Part shown: in pieces, positions 55,285 to 63,959 of the stretch
Layout: each line of letters begins with the position of its first letter
How positions within the stretch are numbered: position 1 is the stretch's first letter
Source of the DNA: Gammaproteobacteria bacterium
Lineage (GTDB): Bacteria; Pseudomonadota; Gammaproteobacteria; S012-40
Length of the DNA: 64,000 bases
Reading direction: 5' to 3'
Assembly: GCA_029881255.1 (NCBI GenBank)
Contig: JAOUMY010000003.1
Span: 182,732 to 246,731 of the forward strand
Translations under genes and position numbers: made by a program
Notes under the pieces: model-generated
What the model was told of the DNA's origin: nothing
The model's database searches: none
What the model saw: only the letters and a program-made list of their open reading frames with translations

Positions 55285-56406
55285 TTAAATCCAGGAATTG
55301 ATATGTTCAACAATACGCTCTGCCGCTTTACCATCCCACAAGTCCGGCTTTCTGCCGGCCTTACCGCCATTTTTCATCACGTCAGCAAAGGCAGTGAGTA
55401 TTTTGTCTGGATCTGTTCCGACAACAGTATTCGTACCTTCAGTTACGGTGATCGGACGCTCAGTGTTCTCTCTTAGCGTGATGCACGGTACACCCAAAGC
55501 AGTCGTTTCCTCCTGAATACCGCCGGAATCGGTTAGCACAACCTTGGCATCCGATACCAAACCGAGCAATTCAAGGTAACCAAGTGGTGTCATCTTCAAA
55601 ACATTGTCATTTTCAAAGAATTCTTCCAAACCGAAGGATTCAATCTGTTTTTGTGTTCGGGGATGAACAGGAAAAACGATGGGAATATCTTTGCTAACCG
55701 TAGTCAAAGTGCTCAGTAAACGCGTCAAGATTTCCTGATTATCGACATTAGAGGGTCTATGCATAGTGACTACGGCATATTGTCCATTCTGCTCGAGGAA
55801 TTTTCTTCCTTTTTCAAAAGCAGTGAGTGTCGTTTTGGATGATACTGAATTGCCTAAATTGTACATCAGTGTATCAATCATGACATTGCCAGCAAATATG
55901 ACCCGCGCGCGATCAATACCCTCTCGTGCCAGATTATCTTCTGCCGATTTTTCCGTCGTATACAGCCAATCAGAAATCTGGTCCGTAAGAACTCTGTTAA
56001 CCTCTTCCGGCATTTGCCTATCGTAGCTACGTAGACCTGATTCAACATGTATAACCGGAATATTTTTCTTGGAAGCAACCAGCGCGCACGCAATGGTCGA
56101 GTTCACGTCTCCAACAACTAATATGGCAGACGGTTTCTGCTCATCAATCACAGGCTCAAATCGCTTCATAACCTCCGCGGTTTGCACCGCGTGTGAACCA
56201 GACCCGACCTCCAGATCAATATCCGGCTCCGGAATACCTAGTTGGTCAAAAAACTGATGTTTCATCGCTTTATCATAGTGCTGCCCCGTATGCACAAGTA
56301 CAGCCTTTGCCTTACCCTGCGCCTTAAATGCCCGCATAATTGGGGCAATCTTCATGAAATTAGGACGTGCCCCTACGACACATAAAACGATTTTTTCCTT
56401 ACTCAT
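55285..56406 (-). CDS. wecB: UDP-N-acetylglucosamine 2-epimerase (non-hydrolysing)
   Basis: 373 residues. Converts UDP-GlcNAc to UDP-ManNAc. GARPNFMKIAPIMRAFK near residue 12, VHTGQHYDKAMKHQFFDQL near 38, VHVESGLRSYDRQMPEEVNR near 115 and VLTDSGGIQEETTALGVPCI near 290 match WecB. ManNAc or a derivative is therefore a likely component of the exopolysaccharide. It stands where XrtA operons usually have an epimerase, between the outer-membrane protein and the deacetylase. Confidence 0.92.
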   Translation of the reverse strand: MSKEKIVLCVVGARPNFMKIAPIMRAFKAQGKAKAVLVHTGQHYDKAMKHQFFDQLGIPEPDIDLEVGSGSHAVQTAEVMKRFEPVIDEQKPSAILVVGDVNSTIACALVASKKNIPVIHVESGLRSYDRQMPEEVNRVLTDQISDWLYTTEKSAEDNLAREGIDRARVIFAGNVMIDTLMYNLGNSVSSKTTLTAFEKGRKFLEQNGQYAVVTMHRPSNVDNQEILTRLLSTLTTVSKDIPIVFPVHPRTQKQIESFGLEEFFENDNVLKMTPLGYLELLGLVSDAKVVLTDSGGIQEETTALGVPCITLRENTERPITVTEGTNTVVGTDPDKILTAFADVMKNGGKAGRKPDLWDGKAAERIVEHINSWI

Positions 56407-56418
56407 TATTACTCCGGT

Positions 56419-57888
56419 CTAATATTTTAACTGTATAGAAGCGGTTACCAGGTGATGGCGTTGATTTGCAATCTCATTAGATGAATCCCGCTTCAGATAA
56501 TAGTACTCAAGTTTTGCCTTAACTCTTTTTGAGAGCCTATGAGTGTAACTTGCACTTCCTTCGTAGATATTGTCATCTTTACTAACTCGACCATATCCGC
56601 CGTGTTCGAATAGTGCCGACGTAGCGATACTTCCTGCAGAGAAAACCTTCAACGTCCACGAAAAGTTAACACCATACGATTCCTCAAAGAAGTTCTGTTC
56701 CTGAAACACGCGATGCTCTTTATGGAGTTGCAACACACCTAGATTTCGCTTTCCTCGAATAGAGTATTTCGCAGTCGAAAGTTTTTTCACAAAAACGCCG
56801 TCTTCAATTGTTTGCAATACTCGGCGCTTAATATTCGCAACCTCTCCAGTAAAGACTGAAGCGGTTAGTTCGTCGCCCACATTCTCAAAAACGCTCTGCG
56901 TATCAATATATGTCCTTGAAGTCAGGTCTTCCGAATGTATCAGCTCGATACTTGACTTTCGGAATTCGTGTTTAAGAAATGTCGTCCAAGTTTTTCCGAT
57001 TACGCTTTTTCCGATAGATGCGAGGGCCTCAGTCCTAGAACCGATTTCCCAACTACCACTGACTCGATACGTTTCGCCATACGACCGCCGACCGTACAAT
57101 GCATCCAATTTCATGTCACGACCCAATAGTGCAGATAGCATTGCTTCCGCAAAATATCCGCTGGTCGCAAACTTGTTTGAACTCGCCATTTGGGGATTTT
57201 GCTCGTAGCCGCCTTTCGCACTCAAACTCAAGCGGCGAATTAAACGCACACCCATGGCAGCTTGAGCGGTTCGTGTATACGGCCTTGCAGAATTTGTGTA
57301 ACGAATACGATCCTGTTTAGCATCAAAGCGCCAAAACATTCGCTGGAATAAATCACCACTACGCAACACTGCTTCTATTTGGTGACTTTCGTTATCAGTG
57401 GCTCGGATAGAATTATACTTGTTTTGCGCGACTCTTCCTTGTAATTCGCCAACTAGCAGATGTGCGACAGGCTGTTTCCAGTCAATCGATGCTGCATAAG
57501 CTTCGTAGTCAGAATATAATTCATTAAACGTTAATTCATTTTTTAAGGTTATCGTATTCAGTGGACTGTAATACCGTCGCTCCTGATTCCCTAGTAACTT
57601 TATGTTCGCACGTTTCTCGATTAATTCAAGATTTGAAGCAATCCTATACTGATGCTCTTCATCAAACTGTTCATAGTTTCGTAGCAACATGCGCTGAACA
57701 TAAGAATATTCCACATCGGTCTGGGTTCTTGGCGTCTTTAATTCTAAATCGACGCCAGGAGAGAATTCGGTAATTAAGTTACGTTCACGTCTGGAACTAA
57801 ATATTAAATGAGCAGCGGTTTGAGAAACATTCAGGCTTGGAGCAAGTGTTAACTCGTTTGCATGCACGAAACCAGCCTCAAGTATCAC
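56419..57888 (-). CDS. TIGR03016-type PEP-CTERM system outer-membrane protein; 5' end out of frame
   Basis: 489 residues from the first in-frame GTG, a beta-strand-rich protein of the TIGR03016 family, predicted outer-membrane barrel. Alternating-residue strands such as TDVEYSYVQRMLLRNYEQFD and the final HHLVTASIQLKY with an aromatic C-terminus fit a barrel. The GTG at 57888 falls inside a signal peptide; the preceding in-frame codons read LLKHVVGFLIFTFV, then ILEAGFVHA. The likely start (GTG 57950 or ATG 57944, with AAGGA upstream) is out of frame because of an A10 run and meets TGA after about eight codons. One more A, or -1 slippage, would restore the full protein. Either the gene is phase-variable or slippage-dependent, or the run is a sequencing error. 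Confidence 0.8.
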   Translation of the reverse strand: MILEAGFVHANELTLAPSLNVSQTAAHLIFSSRRERNLITEFSPGVDLELKTPRTQTDVEYSYVQRMLLRNYEQFDEEHQYRIASNLELIEKRANIKLLGNQERRYYSPLNTITLKNELTFNELYSDYEAYAASIDWKQPVAHLLVGELQGRVAQNKYNSIRATDNESHQIEAVLRSGDLFQRMFWRFDAKQDRIRYTNSARPYTRTAQAAMGVRLIRRLSLSAKGGYEQNPQMASSNKFATSGYFAEAMLSALLGRDMKLDALYGRRSYGETYRVSGSWEIGSRTEALASIGKSVIGKTWTTFLKHEFRKSSIELIHSEDLTSRTYIDTQSVFENVGDELTASVFTGEVANIKRRVLQTIEDGVFVKKLSTAKYSIRGKRNLGVLQLHKEHRVFQEQNFFEESYGVNFSWTLKVFSAGSIATSALFEHGGYGRVSKDDNIYEGSASYTHRLSKRVKAKLEYYYLKRDSSNEIANQRHHLVTASIQLKY

Positions 57889-57929
57889 AAAGGTAAAGAT
57901 GAGAAAACCGACGACGTGTTTCAGAAGTG

Positions 57930-57939
57930 TTTTTTTTTT
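57930..57939 (-). repeat. A10 homopolymer in the 5' end of the outer-membrane protein gene
   Basis: Ten T on the plus strand, ten A on the coding strand, directly after ATGTT. The run is a classic slippage site and separates the only good start codons from the signal-peptide frame. Confidence 0.85.
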
Positions 57940-57953
57940 AACATGGGCACAGA

Positions 57954-58838
57954 CTATTCCTTGTCCTTTGCTCCATAAGCACCATAGCCATAGTATGAAC
58001 CATAGTAGTTCCCTGACGATTTGCCGCGAAACTTGTTAAGCACCAGGCCTACGGTTTGTTGATCGGTATTTAGATAGGAGAGCGCTTCCTTGATAACCGG
58101 TTCAGCGGTTTTTACCGATTCAACCACTACGAGAATTTGCCCCATCAATCCAGCAAGAACCCTGGCCTCACTGGTCGCAAGCAATGGTGGCGAATCAAAT
58201 ATCACAACTCGATCGGGATAACGCTCTGATAATTCCATAGTCAGGTTATACATTGATTCGCTGGCAAGCACCTCAGTTGCATGAGAATGCAAACGGCCAG
58301 CGGGAAGCAATCGGAGGTTTTCAACATTCGTATTGAGCAAAACATCGGACAATTCGAGGTCGTCGTCGAGCAGATAGTCGACCAAACCAACATCGGTATC
58401 CAGCCCAAGATATTTCATGGCTGAGGGTTTGGCAACATCTGCGTCAATTAAAAGAACCTTGCGATCTAACTCCATCGATATACTCATAGCGAGGTTTATA
58501 GAGTTAAACGATTTGCCTTCGCCAGGTACCGCGCTGGTTACCATTATCAGATTACCGCGGTCATTTACTTTACCTGAATTACTAAACGCATTGCGCAAAA
58601 GTGGGCGCTTGATTGCCCGCATCTCTTCCGCTATACGACTACGACCGTTCTTGGTTGTCAGCATTCCCGCTGCTTCAAGCCGCTCAAGATCAATTTGAAC
58701 TTCTTTTTTCGTCTGCCGTTTCCCTGTCGCGACGGCTGACTGACGAGAAACAATACTGTTACTCTCGCTCTCGCCTGTTTGAGCTCCTTGCACCTTATTC
58801 TGACGATTTTTTTGGAGAGCTTTTTCAATGGTGTTCAT
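57954..58838 (-). CDS. XrtA-associated tyrosine autokinase (BY-kinase)
   Basis: 294 residues from the ATG at 58838 (GGGGA six bases upstream, overlapping region TGATATG with the previous stop); an upstream start at 58940 would lie inside the chain-length gene. Walker A SAVPGEGKSFNSINLAMSI near residue 101, A' VLLIDADVAKPSAM near 127 and Walker B VVIFDSPPLLATSEAR near 212. The C-terminal GNYYGSYYGYGAYG is the autophosphorylated Tyr cluster. It works with the adjacent Wzz-like protein to control polymer length and export. Confidence 0.93.
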   Translation of the reverse strand: MNTIEKALQKNRQNKVQGAQTGESESNSIVSRQSAVATGKRQTKKEVQIDLERLEAAGMLTTKNGRSRIAEEMRAIKRPLLRNAFSNSGKVNDRGNLIMVTSAVPGEGKSFNSINLAMSISMELDRKVLLIDADVAKPSAMKYLGLDTDVGLVDYLLDDDLELSDVLLNTNVENLRLLPAGRLHSHATEVLASESMYNLTMELSERYPDRVVIFDSPPLLATSEARVLAGLMGQILVVVESVKTAEPVIKEALSYLNTDQQTVGLVLNKFRGKSSGNYYGSYYGYGAYGAKDKE

Positions 58839-58839
58839 A

Positions 58840-60420
58840 TCAAATCCCCAATCCTGAAGCAGCGAATAAGCCGCGCAACTTTGCTTGCATAAGTACGACG
58901 ATACCAAGTGCAACAACCAACAAGGCTGCCATGAGCACAAAAGAACTTACCTCAACAAGGCGAGTTCGAATTTCTTTTTCCGTTCTGACCTTGCTTACCA
59001 CACCGAACACAGGCAAACCAGTAGCCAAGGTTAATCTACGCGACGAATCAAACGTAGGTTTAACTTGGGACAAGAAAAACGCAAAAATAAGACCACCAGC
59101 CAATCCGCCTGTTAATACCACGATATTAAATAACAAGCGATTGGGACCAGCCGCTTCAAGAGGAGTCTTCGGTGGATCGAGCACCTTGAATTGCACATCA
59201 TCAGCAGATTGGTCTGCTGATTGCGCCAGTTTTGCGGATTCACGTCGAGCAAGAAGCTGATCATAATTGCGCTTTGTTATGTCGTAGTCTCTGTTCAGGC
59301 GCTGCATTTCGGCTTCAATCTGTGGAGTCGTATCCACAGCCTTTTCAAGCTGAACGACCTCTTTCTGTAGACGTTCGACTCGCGCAGCTAATGTCACCAC
59401 TTCGGCTTCAGCCTGAGCAAAAGAAATTTTTAATTGTTGATAAACGGGATTTTGAGCAAGTGGGGCAATTTTTGTGCCTTCAGGTAAATCAGCCTTGGCC
59501 TCTTCCAGTTCTTTATCTCGCTGGGATTTCAAACGTTTCACCGTTTCTTCCAGCGCTACAACATCTGGATGCTTATCGGTATACTTTAACAACAAATCAT
59601 CGCGTCGCTTTTCCATATCAGAAATTCGAGCATCTAAGGGATGACTCAAGCCACCAGAGAATATGTTCGTTGAGGGCGCGATGCCAAAGGTAGGTTCCTC
59701 GCCCGCCATCTGGCGCTTGAACTCATCTCTACGGCGCGAAATTTCTTCCAGCTCCGCACGGCTACGGGACAATTCAGCGCTCTTGGATTGCATCTGCGTA
59801 AAATAGTCCCCTCCCCGACCGGGCAGAAAGGCTACGTTCTTCTGTTTGAATTCTTTTACTCGCTCTTCTGCGTCAAACAGACGCTTTTCATATTCTTTAA
59901 TCTGCTCCTCAAGAAAACGCTGTGCAGAGGAACTGTCTTTTCTCGAATCTCCTAATGAGGATTCCACAAATAATGTCAATAATGACTGAACAACGTTTTT
60001 CGCCAAATGAGGCTCGTCATCAACATAGGAAATACTGTAAATATTATCTCGGCCGCCTTGGAATTTTATGGTTTTCTTTAGACGCTCAATCAATAACTCC
60101 ATATCTGCTTCATCTTTCACCTTGAGGTCCATGTCCGTCATGCGGGCAATTTTTTCAAGGTTGGGCCGACTTAACAGTGTACGGGTCATAATCTGGACTT
60201 CGTCTTCTACGTCAGATTGAACTGCCAATCCACGCAATAATGGTCGCAATACAGACTTGGTATCAACATAGACTCGTGCTGAAGACTCGAATTGATCAGG
60301 AAGACTGGCTACAAACAACCACCCTGCAATAGCGATAGGCCAGGCAATCAAATGCACATACCAGCGATAACGCCATATCGCCCGGGCATAGTGCATGACT
60401 TGTTCAAATATCTCGTGCAT
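58840..60420 (-). CDS. XrtA system polysaccharide chain-length determinant
   Basis: 526-residue polysaccharide co-polymerase of the Wzz family. One transmembrane helix near residues 20-36 (HLIAWPIAIAGWLFVASL), a long periplasmic coiled-coil region (residues about 165-405, rich in Glu/Lys/Arg), and two C-terminal hydrophobic segments (FNIVVLTGGLAGGLIFAFFL and VLMAALLVVALGIVVLM). The PPKTPLEAAGPNR proline motif before the second membrane segment is typical. The usual partner kinase follows immediately. Confidence 0.92.
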   Translation of the reverse strand: MHEIFEQVMHYARAIWRYRWYVHLIAWPIAIAGWLFVASLPDQFESSARVYVDTKSVLRPLLRGLAVQSDVEDEVQIMTRTLLSRPNLEKIARMTDMDLKVKDEADMELLIERLKKTIKFQGGRDNIYSISYVDDEPHLAKNVVQSLLTLFVESSLGDSRKDSSSAQRFLEEQIKEYEKRLFDAEERVKEFKQKNVAFLPGRGGDYFTQMQSKSAELSRSRAELEEISRRRDEFKRQMAGEEPTFGIAPSTNIFSGGLSHPLDARISDMEKRRDDLLLKYTDKHPDVVALEETVKRLKSQRDKELEEAKADLPEGTKIAPLAQNPVYQQLKISFAQAEAEVVTLAARVERLQKEVVQLEKAVDTTPQIEAEMQRLNRDYDITKRNYDQLLARRESAKLAQSADQSADDVQFKVLDPPKTPLEAAGPNRLLFNIVVLTGGLAGGLIFAFFLSQVKPTFDSSRRLTLATGLPVFGVVSKVRTEKEIRTRLVEVSSFVLMAALLVVALGIVVLMQAKLRGLFAASGLGI

Positions 60421-60522
60421 ATTGGCTTTTTATCTTAAATTTCCACTATTTGGAATAGAGCAAAAGGCTTAGCCCTTTCATCAAACCTGGAGAATCTTAG
60501 CCCTTGCTTCTTAGACTATCCT

Positions 60523-61125
60523 TTAAAACCAGGATTCTGGAATAATGAGTATATCTCCGGGCAAAATGTTCACATTTTGCTCTATTTCGCCATCCTTGAT
60601 CAGATCATCCAAATAAACGCGAATTTCCTTTTGCTTACCGTCAACAACACGCACAATCTTGGCGCGATTGCCCGCAGCAAATTCGGTTAAACCACCGACA
60701 GCAATCATCACATCAAGGGCTGTCATGTGCTCTCTATAGGGTAATGCCTGAGGTTTTGCGGCCTCGCCAACGACTCTAACCTGCTGAAAATATGGGCCAA
60801 CAAATCCTGTCACAATGACAGTTACTAAAGGGTCTTTGACATAAGCCCCCAATGCCTTTTCTATTTCTCTGGCCAATTGTGTTGGTGTTTTGCCACTCAC
60901 CTGAAGGTCCTCCACCAGGGGGATCGACACCCTGCCATCAGGTCGAATGGGAACAGTGATTGACAGGTCCGGATTTCGCCAGACGAAAATGTTGATATTG
61001 TCACCAGGGCCAACTACATAGAGAGGACTTTTAGTGTTCGGGGTTATTGTGGACGGTTGCTCTGCCGCCCAAACTGGCATAGCCAACGCCCATACAACCA
61101 GGAAATTCAAGTATTTCACGATCAT
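60523..61125 (-). CDS. XrtA system polysaccharide export protein (Wza-like)
   Basis: 200 residues. A signal peptide (FLVVWALAMPVWA, cleavage before AEQ) precedes the export domain: YVVGPGDNINIFVWRNPDLS near residue 36, RPDGRVSIPLVEDLQVSG near 62, VRVVGEAAKPQALPYREHM near 117, and the final ILPGDILIIPESWF. It lacks a lipobox Cys and the C-terminal helix of E. coli Wza, so another component must complete the outer-membrane pore. The AAAAGG ribosome-binding site is good. It is the first gene of the core XrtA operon. Confidence 0.92.
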   Translation of the reverse strand: MIVKYLNFLVVWALAMPVWAAEQPSTITPNTKSPLYVVGPGDNINIFVWRNPDLSITVPIRPDGRVSIPLVEDLQVSGKTPTQLAREIEKALGAYVKDPLVTVIVTGFVGPYFQQVRVVGEAAKPQALPYREHMTALDVMIAVGGLTEFAAGNRAKIVRVVDGKQKEIRVYLDDLIKDGEIEQNVNILPGDILIIPESWF

Positions 61126-61285
61126 ACCTTTTGTTACATCGCGCGATTATTGCGGCGATTTTATGCTATCTGACACTGTGATTGATGTTAGTTAATTCAC
61201 AAGGGTTGTACTACAAACATTCGACCCAGGTGGTAGCCTTGAGAAGAGCGAGGATATTAACACAAAACTGAGGATAAGAGACCTG

Positions 61286-62194
61286 TCAACCCATTTGTTT
61301 TAACTGGTCTAGCAAGCCAATAGCGGAAAACTTTTTCACTACCAACTGGCGTTTGAGCCGTTGTTTCCAATTCCTGTTCCCGCTGCGGAGATAGCCTGTT
61401 GCTAACTTTTGTCTATAGGCATCAAATTGAATATAGTGAGGCGCGTACCGCATCCCACCTCTACCCAGCAATACTTTTAAGGCTTGTGCTGATAACAAAC
61501 TCGCGGCCTGCTGCACACCAATCACCGAAGATGGGCCACGCCCGGATGCCGGGTCCACCGAAGAAAAGTCCATATATGGTAAGTGTAAGGCTGACGGGGC
61601 CAAACCTATCAAGAAATTTATTATTTGGTCCGCGTATGATTGACCATCACTAAGAGAAAAGTATTCATCAAACGACATGGAGCCGTGAGAAAACACCAAT
61701 AAAGATCCGGAAAAGCCCAAAGGCGCTGCAGTCAGACTCGTCACTTGCTGCCTTCTGGCTTCGGCAAAAAACAATCGCCTCACGCCAATCGAGAAAAAGT
61801 CCACTCCATCAATCGCAATGTCAGCGCCCTTTACAAAAGCCTCTACATTGTCTTTGCTCAATCCTCCAGGGTATATTTCAACTTGAGCGTCGGGGTTAAT
61901 TGACTTGATTTGAGCCGCTGTAATTTCTGCTTTGTTCTTGTCTACGCTTTCTATGGTAGCGCCGATTTGGCGATTGAAGTTTGCCACAGAGAATTCATCA
62001 GGATCAGTCAATCGAAATCGACCAATACCCAGACGCGCAAGAGTAAGCGCGTGATAACCACCTACCCCGCCACAACCAACTATTGAGGCCAAAGAACCAA
62101 ACAATCGTTGCTGTTCTTCTTTCGATATGAGACCAAGATTCCGGCCAAATGCTTCCGAAATACTAAATCGGCTATGTTGAGACATCCGTGCCAC
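61286..62194 (-). CDS. ThiF/MoeB/HesA-family adenylyltransferase
   Basis: 302-residue E1-like enzyme. The nucleotide-binding motif IVGCGGVGGYHALTLARLGI lies near residue 37, LTDPDEFSVANFNRQIGA near 62 with the conserved Asp/Asn/Arg, and DGVDFFSIGVRR near 130. The zinc-binding CxxC pairs of classical MoeB/ThiF are absent. Such enzymes adenylate a carboxy terminus, usually of a small ubiquitin-like protein; none is adjacent. It is next to the exosortase-associated acyltransferase, so it may activate the carboxylate of that enzyme's product (inference). Confidence 0.82.
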   Translation of the reverse strand: MARMSQHSRFSISEAFGRNLGLISKEEQQRLFGSLASIVGCGGVGGYHALTLARLGIGRFRLTDPDEFSVANFNRQIGATIESVDKNKAEITAAQIKSINPDAQVEIYPGGLSKDNVEAFVKGADIAIDGVDFFSIGVRRLFFAEARRQQVTSLTAAPLGFSGSLLVFSHGSMSFDEYFSLSDGQSYADQIINFLIGLAPSALHLPYMDFSSVDPASGRGPSSVIGVQQAASLLSAQALKVLLGRGGMRYAPHYIQFDAYRQKLATGYLRSGNRNWKQRLKRQLVVKKFSAIGLLDQLKQMG

Positions 62195-62296
62195 CTATTT
62201 GAATTAGTGTTTATAGACTAATTTTAGTATCGGCTATACGGAATGTAATTTGAACTCTTACCATATCGACAACATATGAATCTTCCCTACAAGGAA

Positions 62297-63016
62297 TCAT
62301 AAGTTTGCCAAATCCAGCACTCTTTCCCTGCTCAAAAAGCTCTGATACCACGACTGATTAAATAACCGACTGTGTTGCGATCTACCTGTTTCCAAATCCT
62401 TCACGAAATCGTCCACCTTACAATAATAAGGTTTACGGATTCCCCTGAAGTCTACTTCCGGCCCAATCTCAGTTAAATTAAATCCCAACGACCTAGCCAC
62501 GCGAGCCAAAGGCAACGACTGCATGGCGAACCAGTGTTTTACACCAACATCAACGCTGTATTGATACATCGCTCGTAGCAATCCAAACAAAATCTCCGGC
62601 TCTCTTCTGCGAGGCACCACTTTAACTATGTTCGTGTTGTTAGAATCAACGCCTTCCGATCTAAGTTGACTTCGGCGATGGGAGCTCAGAATACATGCAC
62701 GAGATATTTCAGCACACTGGTCCAGACCGCCATAATACTCCGGAGACTCAACCTCACTATGGGCCCAAATTGGCATTCTCGTCGGCGCATCAAGCACGAG
62801 CCGCATTGCAGCAACCCAACTTTCAGTCTTCTTACACCTTACGACAAAATGGGCGGATCTGTAGTCATACCTATCCCATTCCAACTCCTCGTTAAATTTT
62901 TCACATCGCTCATATCCTGTTTCTAAACAGTAGACTTTATAACGAATCGAATAATTTAATCTTTTTGATGCAGCGGTGTCGCATAGAAATACTTCATATT
63001 GATCGTCGAATAACAT
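62297..63016 (-). CDS. PEP-CTERM/exosortase system-associated acyltransferase (FeeM-like)
   Basis: About 239 residues from the ATG at 63016, which has AAGGG just upstream; a TTG at 63070 would add 18 residues. LNYSIRYKVYCLETGYERC near residue 20, EWDRYDYRSAHFVVRCK near 46 and AEISRACILSSHRR near 100 match this GNAT-type family, related to autoinducer synthases and long-chain N-acyl amino acid synthases. Such synthases have been linked to exosortase systems in published work. Its acyl donor could be the acyl carrier protein at 24366. A sigma-54-like element is at 63088-63103. Confidence 0.82.
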   Translation of the reverse strand: MLFDDQYEVFLCDTAASKRLNYSIRYKVYCLETGYERCEKFNEELEWDRYDYRSAHFVVRCKKTESWVAAMRLVLDAPTRMPIWAHSEVESPEYYGGLDQCAEISRACILSSHRRSQLRSEGVDSNNTNIVKVVPRRREPEILFGLLRAMYQYSVDVGVKHWFAMQSLPLARVARSLGFNLTEIGPEVDFRGIRKPYYCKVDDFVKDLETGRSQHSRLFNQSWYQSFLSRERVLDLANL

Positions 63017-63087
63017 AGCCCTTATTTCATACTGGTAAAACGTACAGGAATTATCCTTATTAGGCCCCAAACCCCATTTTTTGAAAA

Positions 63088-63103
63088 TGCAAGGACTAGT
63101 CCA
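63088..63103 (-). promoter_or_regulatory. Possible sigma-54 promoter of the acyltransferase gene
   Basis: On the minus strand this reads TGGACTAGTCCTTGCA. The -12 half TTGCA is perfect and GG lies ten bases before GC; the -24 half is TGGAC rather than TGGCAC. The predicted start near 63077 supports translation from 63016 rather than 63070. Confidence 0.45.
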
Positions 63104-63272
63104 TCAACAAACAAGGACTCTTAAAACGAAATGCGATGGACAATGTATTTGAAGAAGACACTATGTTTTGATCGTGTTAGGCTAAATTAGTGAGAAAAAT
63201 GATCAAGATTAGCAATTTATTACGGCGATTAGTGACGCCAATAAAAACTGTCGGCTTTAGCAGACAAGACAC

Positions 63273-63959
63273 CTAGGAAGCCTTGTTTTTTTGTACTAAA
63301 AACCTAATCAACTTCTCGCCGTAATCAAGATTACCGGCAAATTTCTTGATTTCAAGCACCCGTCGAACTTCGTATTCCCTCACTCCTGCAGACTTCGCCA
63401 GATCTTTTGGCCCAATACGTACAACCTTCGCACCTGGAACCTTCGTGTCGGGCAAAGACTTCTTTAGCAAATCATTTAAGGCATATTCAACTCTGCCGGT
63501 CTGTGGCGCGAAGGCCATTACCATTGCCAGATCGTCAGTTCGCCTGATTCGGTCAGCAAACACGGCAAAAAGTTTCTCCACTAAAGGCGAATCAAAATTA
63601 ATAATTTTCTGAAATACTTTTTTATCAATCCTGATTACCTCTACATGTGTATTGGCAACTGCACTAGCCGATCTACTACTGTCGTCAATTAACGAAAGCT
63701 CTCCGAACAATGCGCCTCGAGCAAGCGTTGCCAACGTTAACTCTCGTCCATCATCATCTTTTCGTGCAATAGCCACCCAACCGCTGTCCAGAATATAGGC
63801 CTCCCCCCCTAGATCCCCTTCAGAAAAAAGCGTTTCACCCGGTGCAAAAAGCATCCTTTCGAAGTGTTGCGCGAAATTGTCTAGCCAGAACGTGTCAAGA
63901 TTGCTATCTAAGAGCTGTCCAAACGCCCATTGATAAACATCAGAAAATTTCGTAAACAT
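63273..63959 (-). CDS. Crp/Fnr-type cyclic-nucleotide-binding regulator
   Basis: 228 residues. The cNMP-binding domain spans about residues 36-150, with the phosphate-binding cassette FGELSLIDDSSRSASAVA near 86 that retains the Glu and Arg-Ser-Ala used for cAMP. A C-terminal winged-helix-like part (IGPKDLAKSAGVREYEVRRVL near 188) is recognisable but shorter and less canonical than in Crp. It could regulate the neighbouring acyltransferase or the exopolysaccharide genes. The start ATG lies 41 bases from the window edge, so the gene appears complete. Confidence 0.75.
   Translation of the reverse strand: MFTKFSDVYQWAFGQLLDSNLDTFWLDNFAQHFERMLFAPGETLFSEGDLGGEAYILDSGWVAIARKDDDGRELTLATLARGALFGELSLIDDSSRSASAVANTHVEVIRIDKKVFQKIINFDSPLVEKLFAVFADRIRRTDDLAMVMAFAPQTGRVEYALNDLLKKSLPDTKVPGAKVVRIGPKDLAKSAGVREYEVRRVLEIKKFAGNLDYGEKLIRFLVQKNKAS

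Noticed and set aside
61177-61201. TGTGA...TCACA pair upstream of the export gene, resembling a Crp site
   Set aside because: The half-sites are 15 bases apart instead of six.
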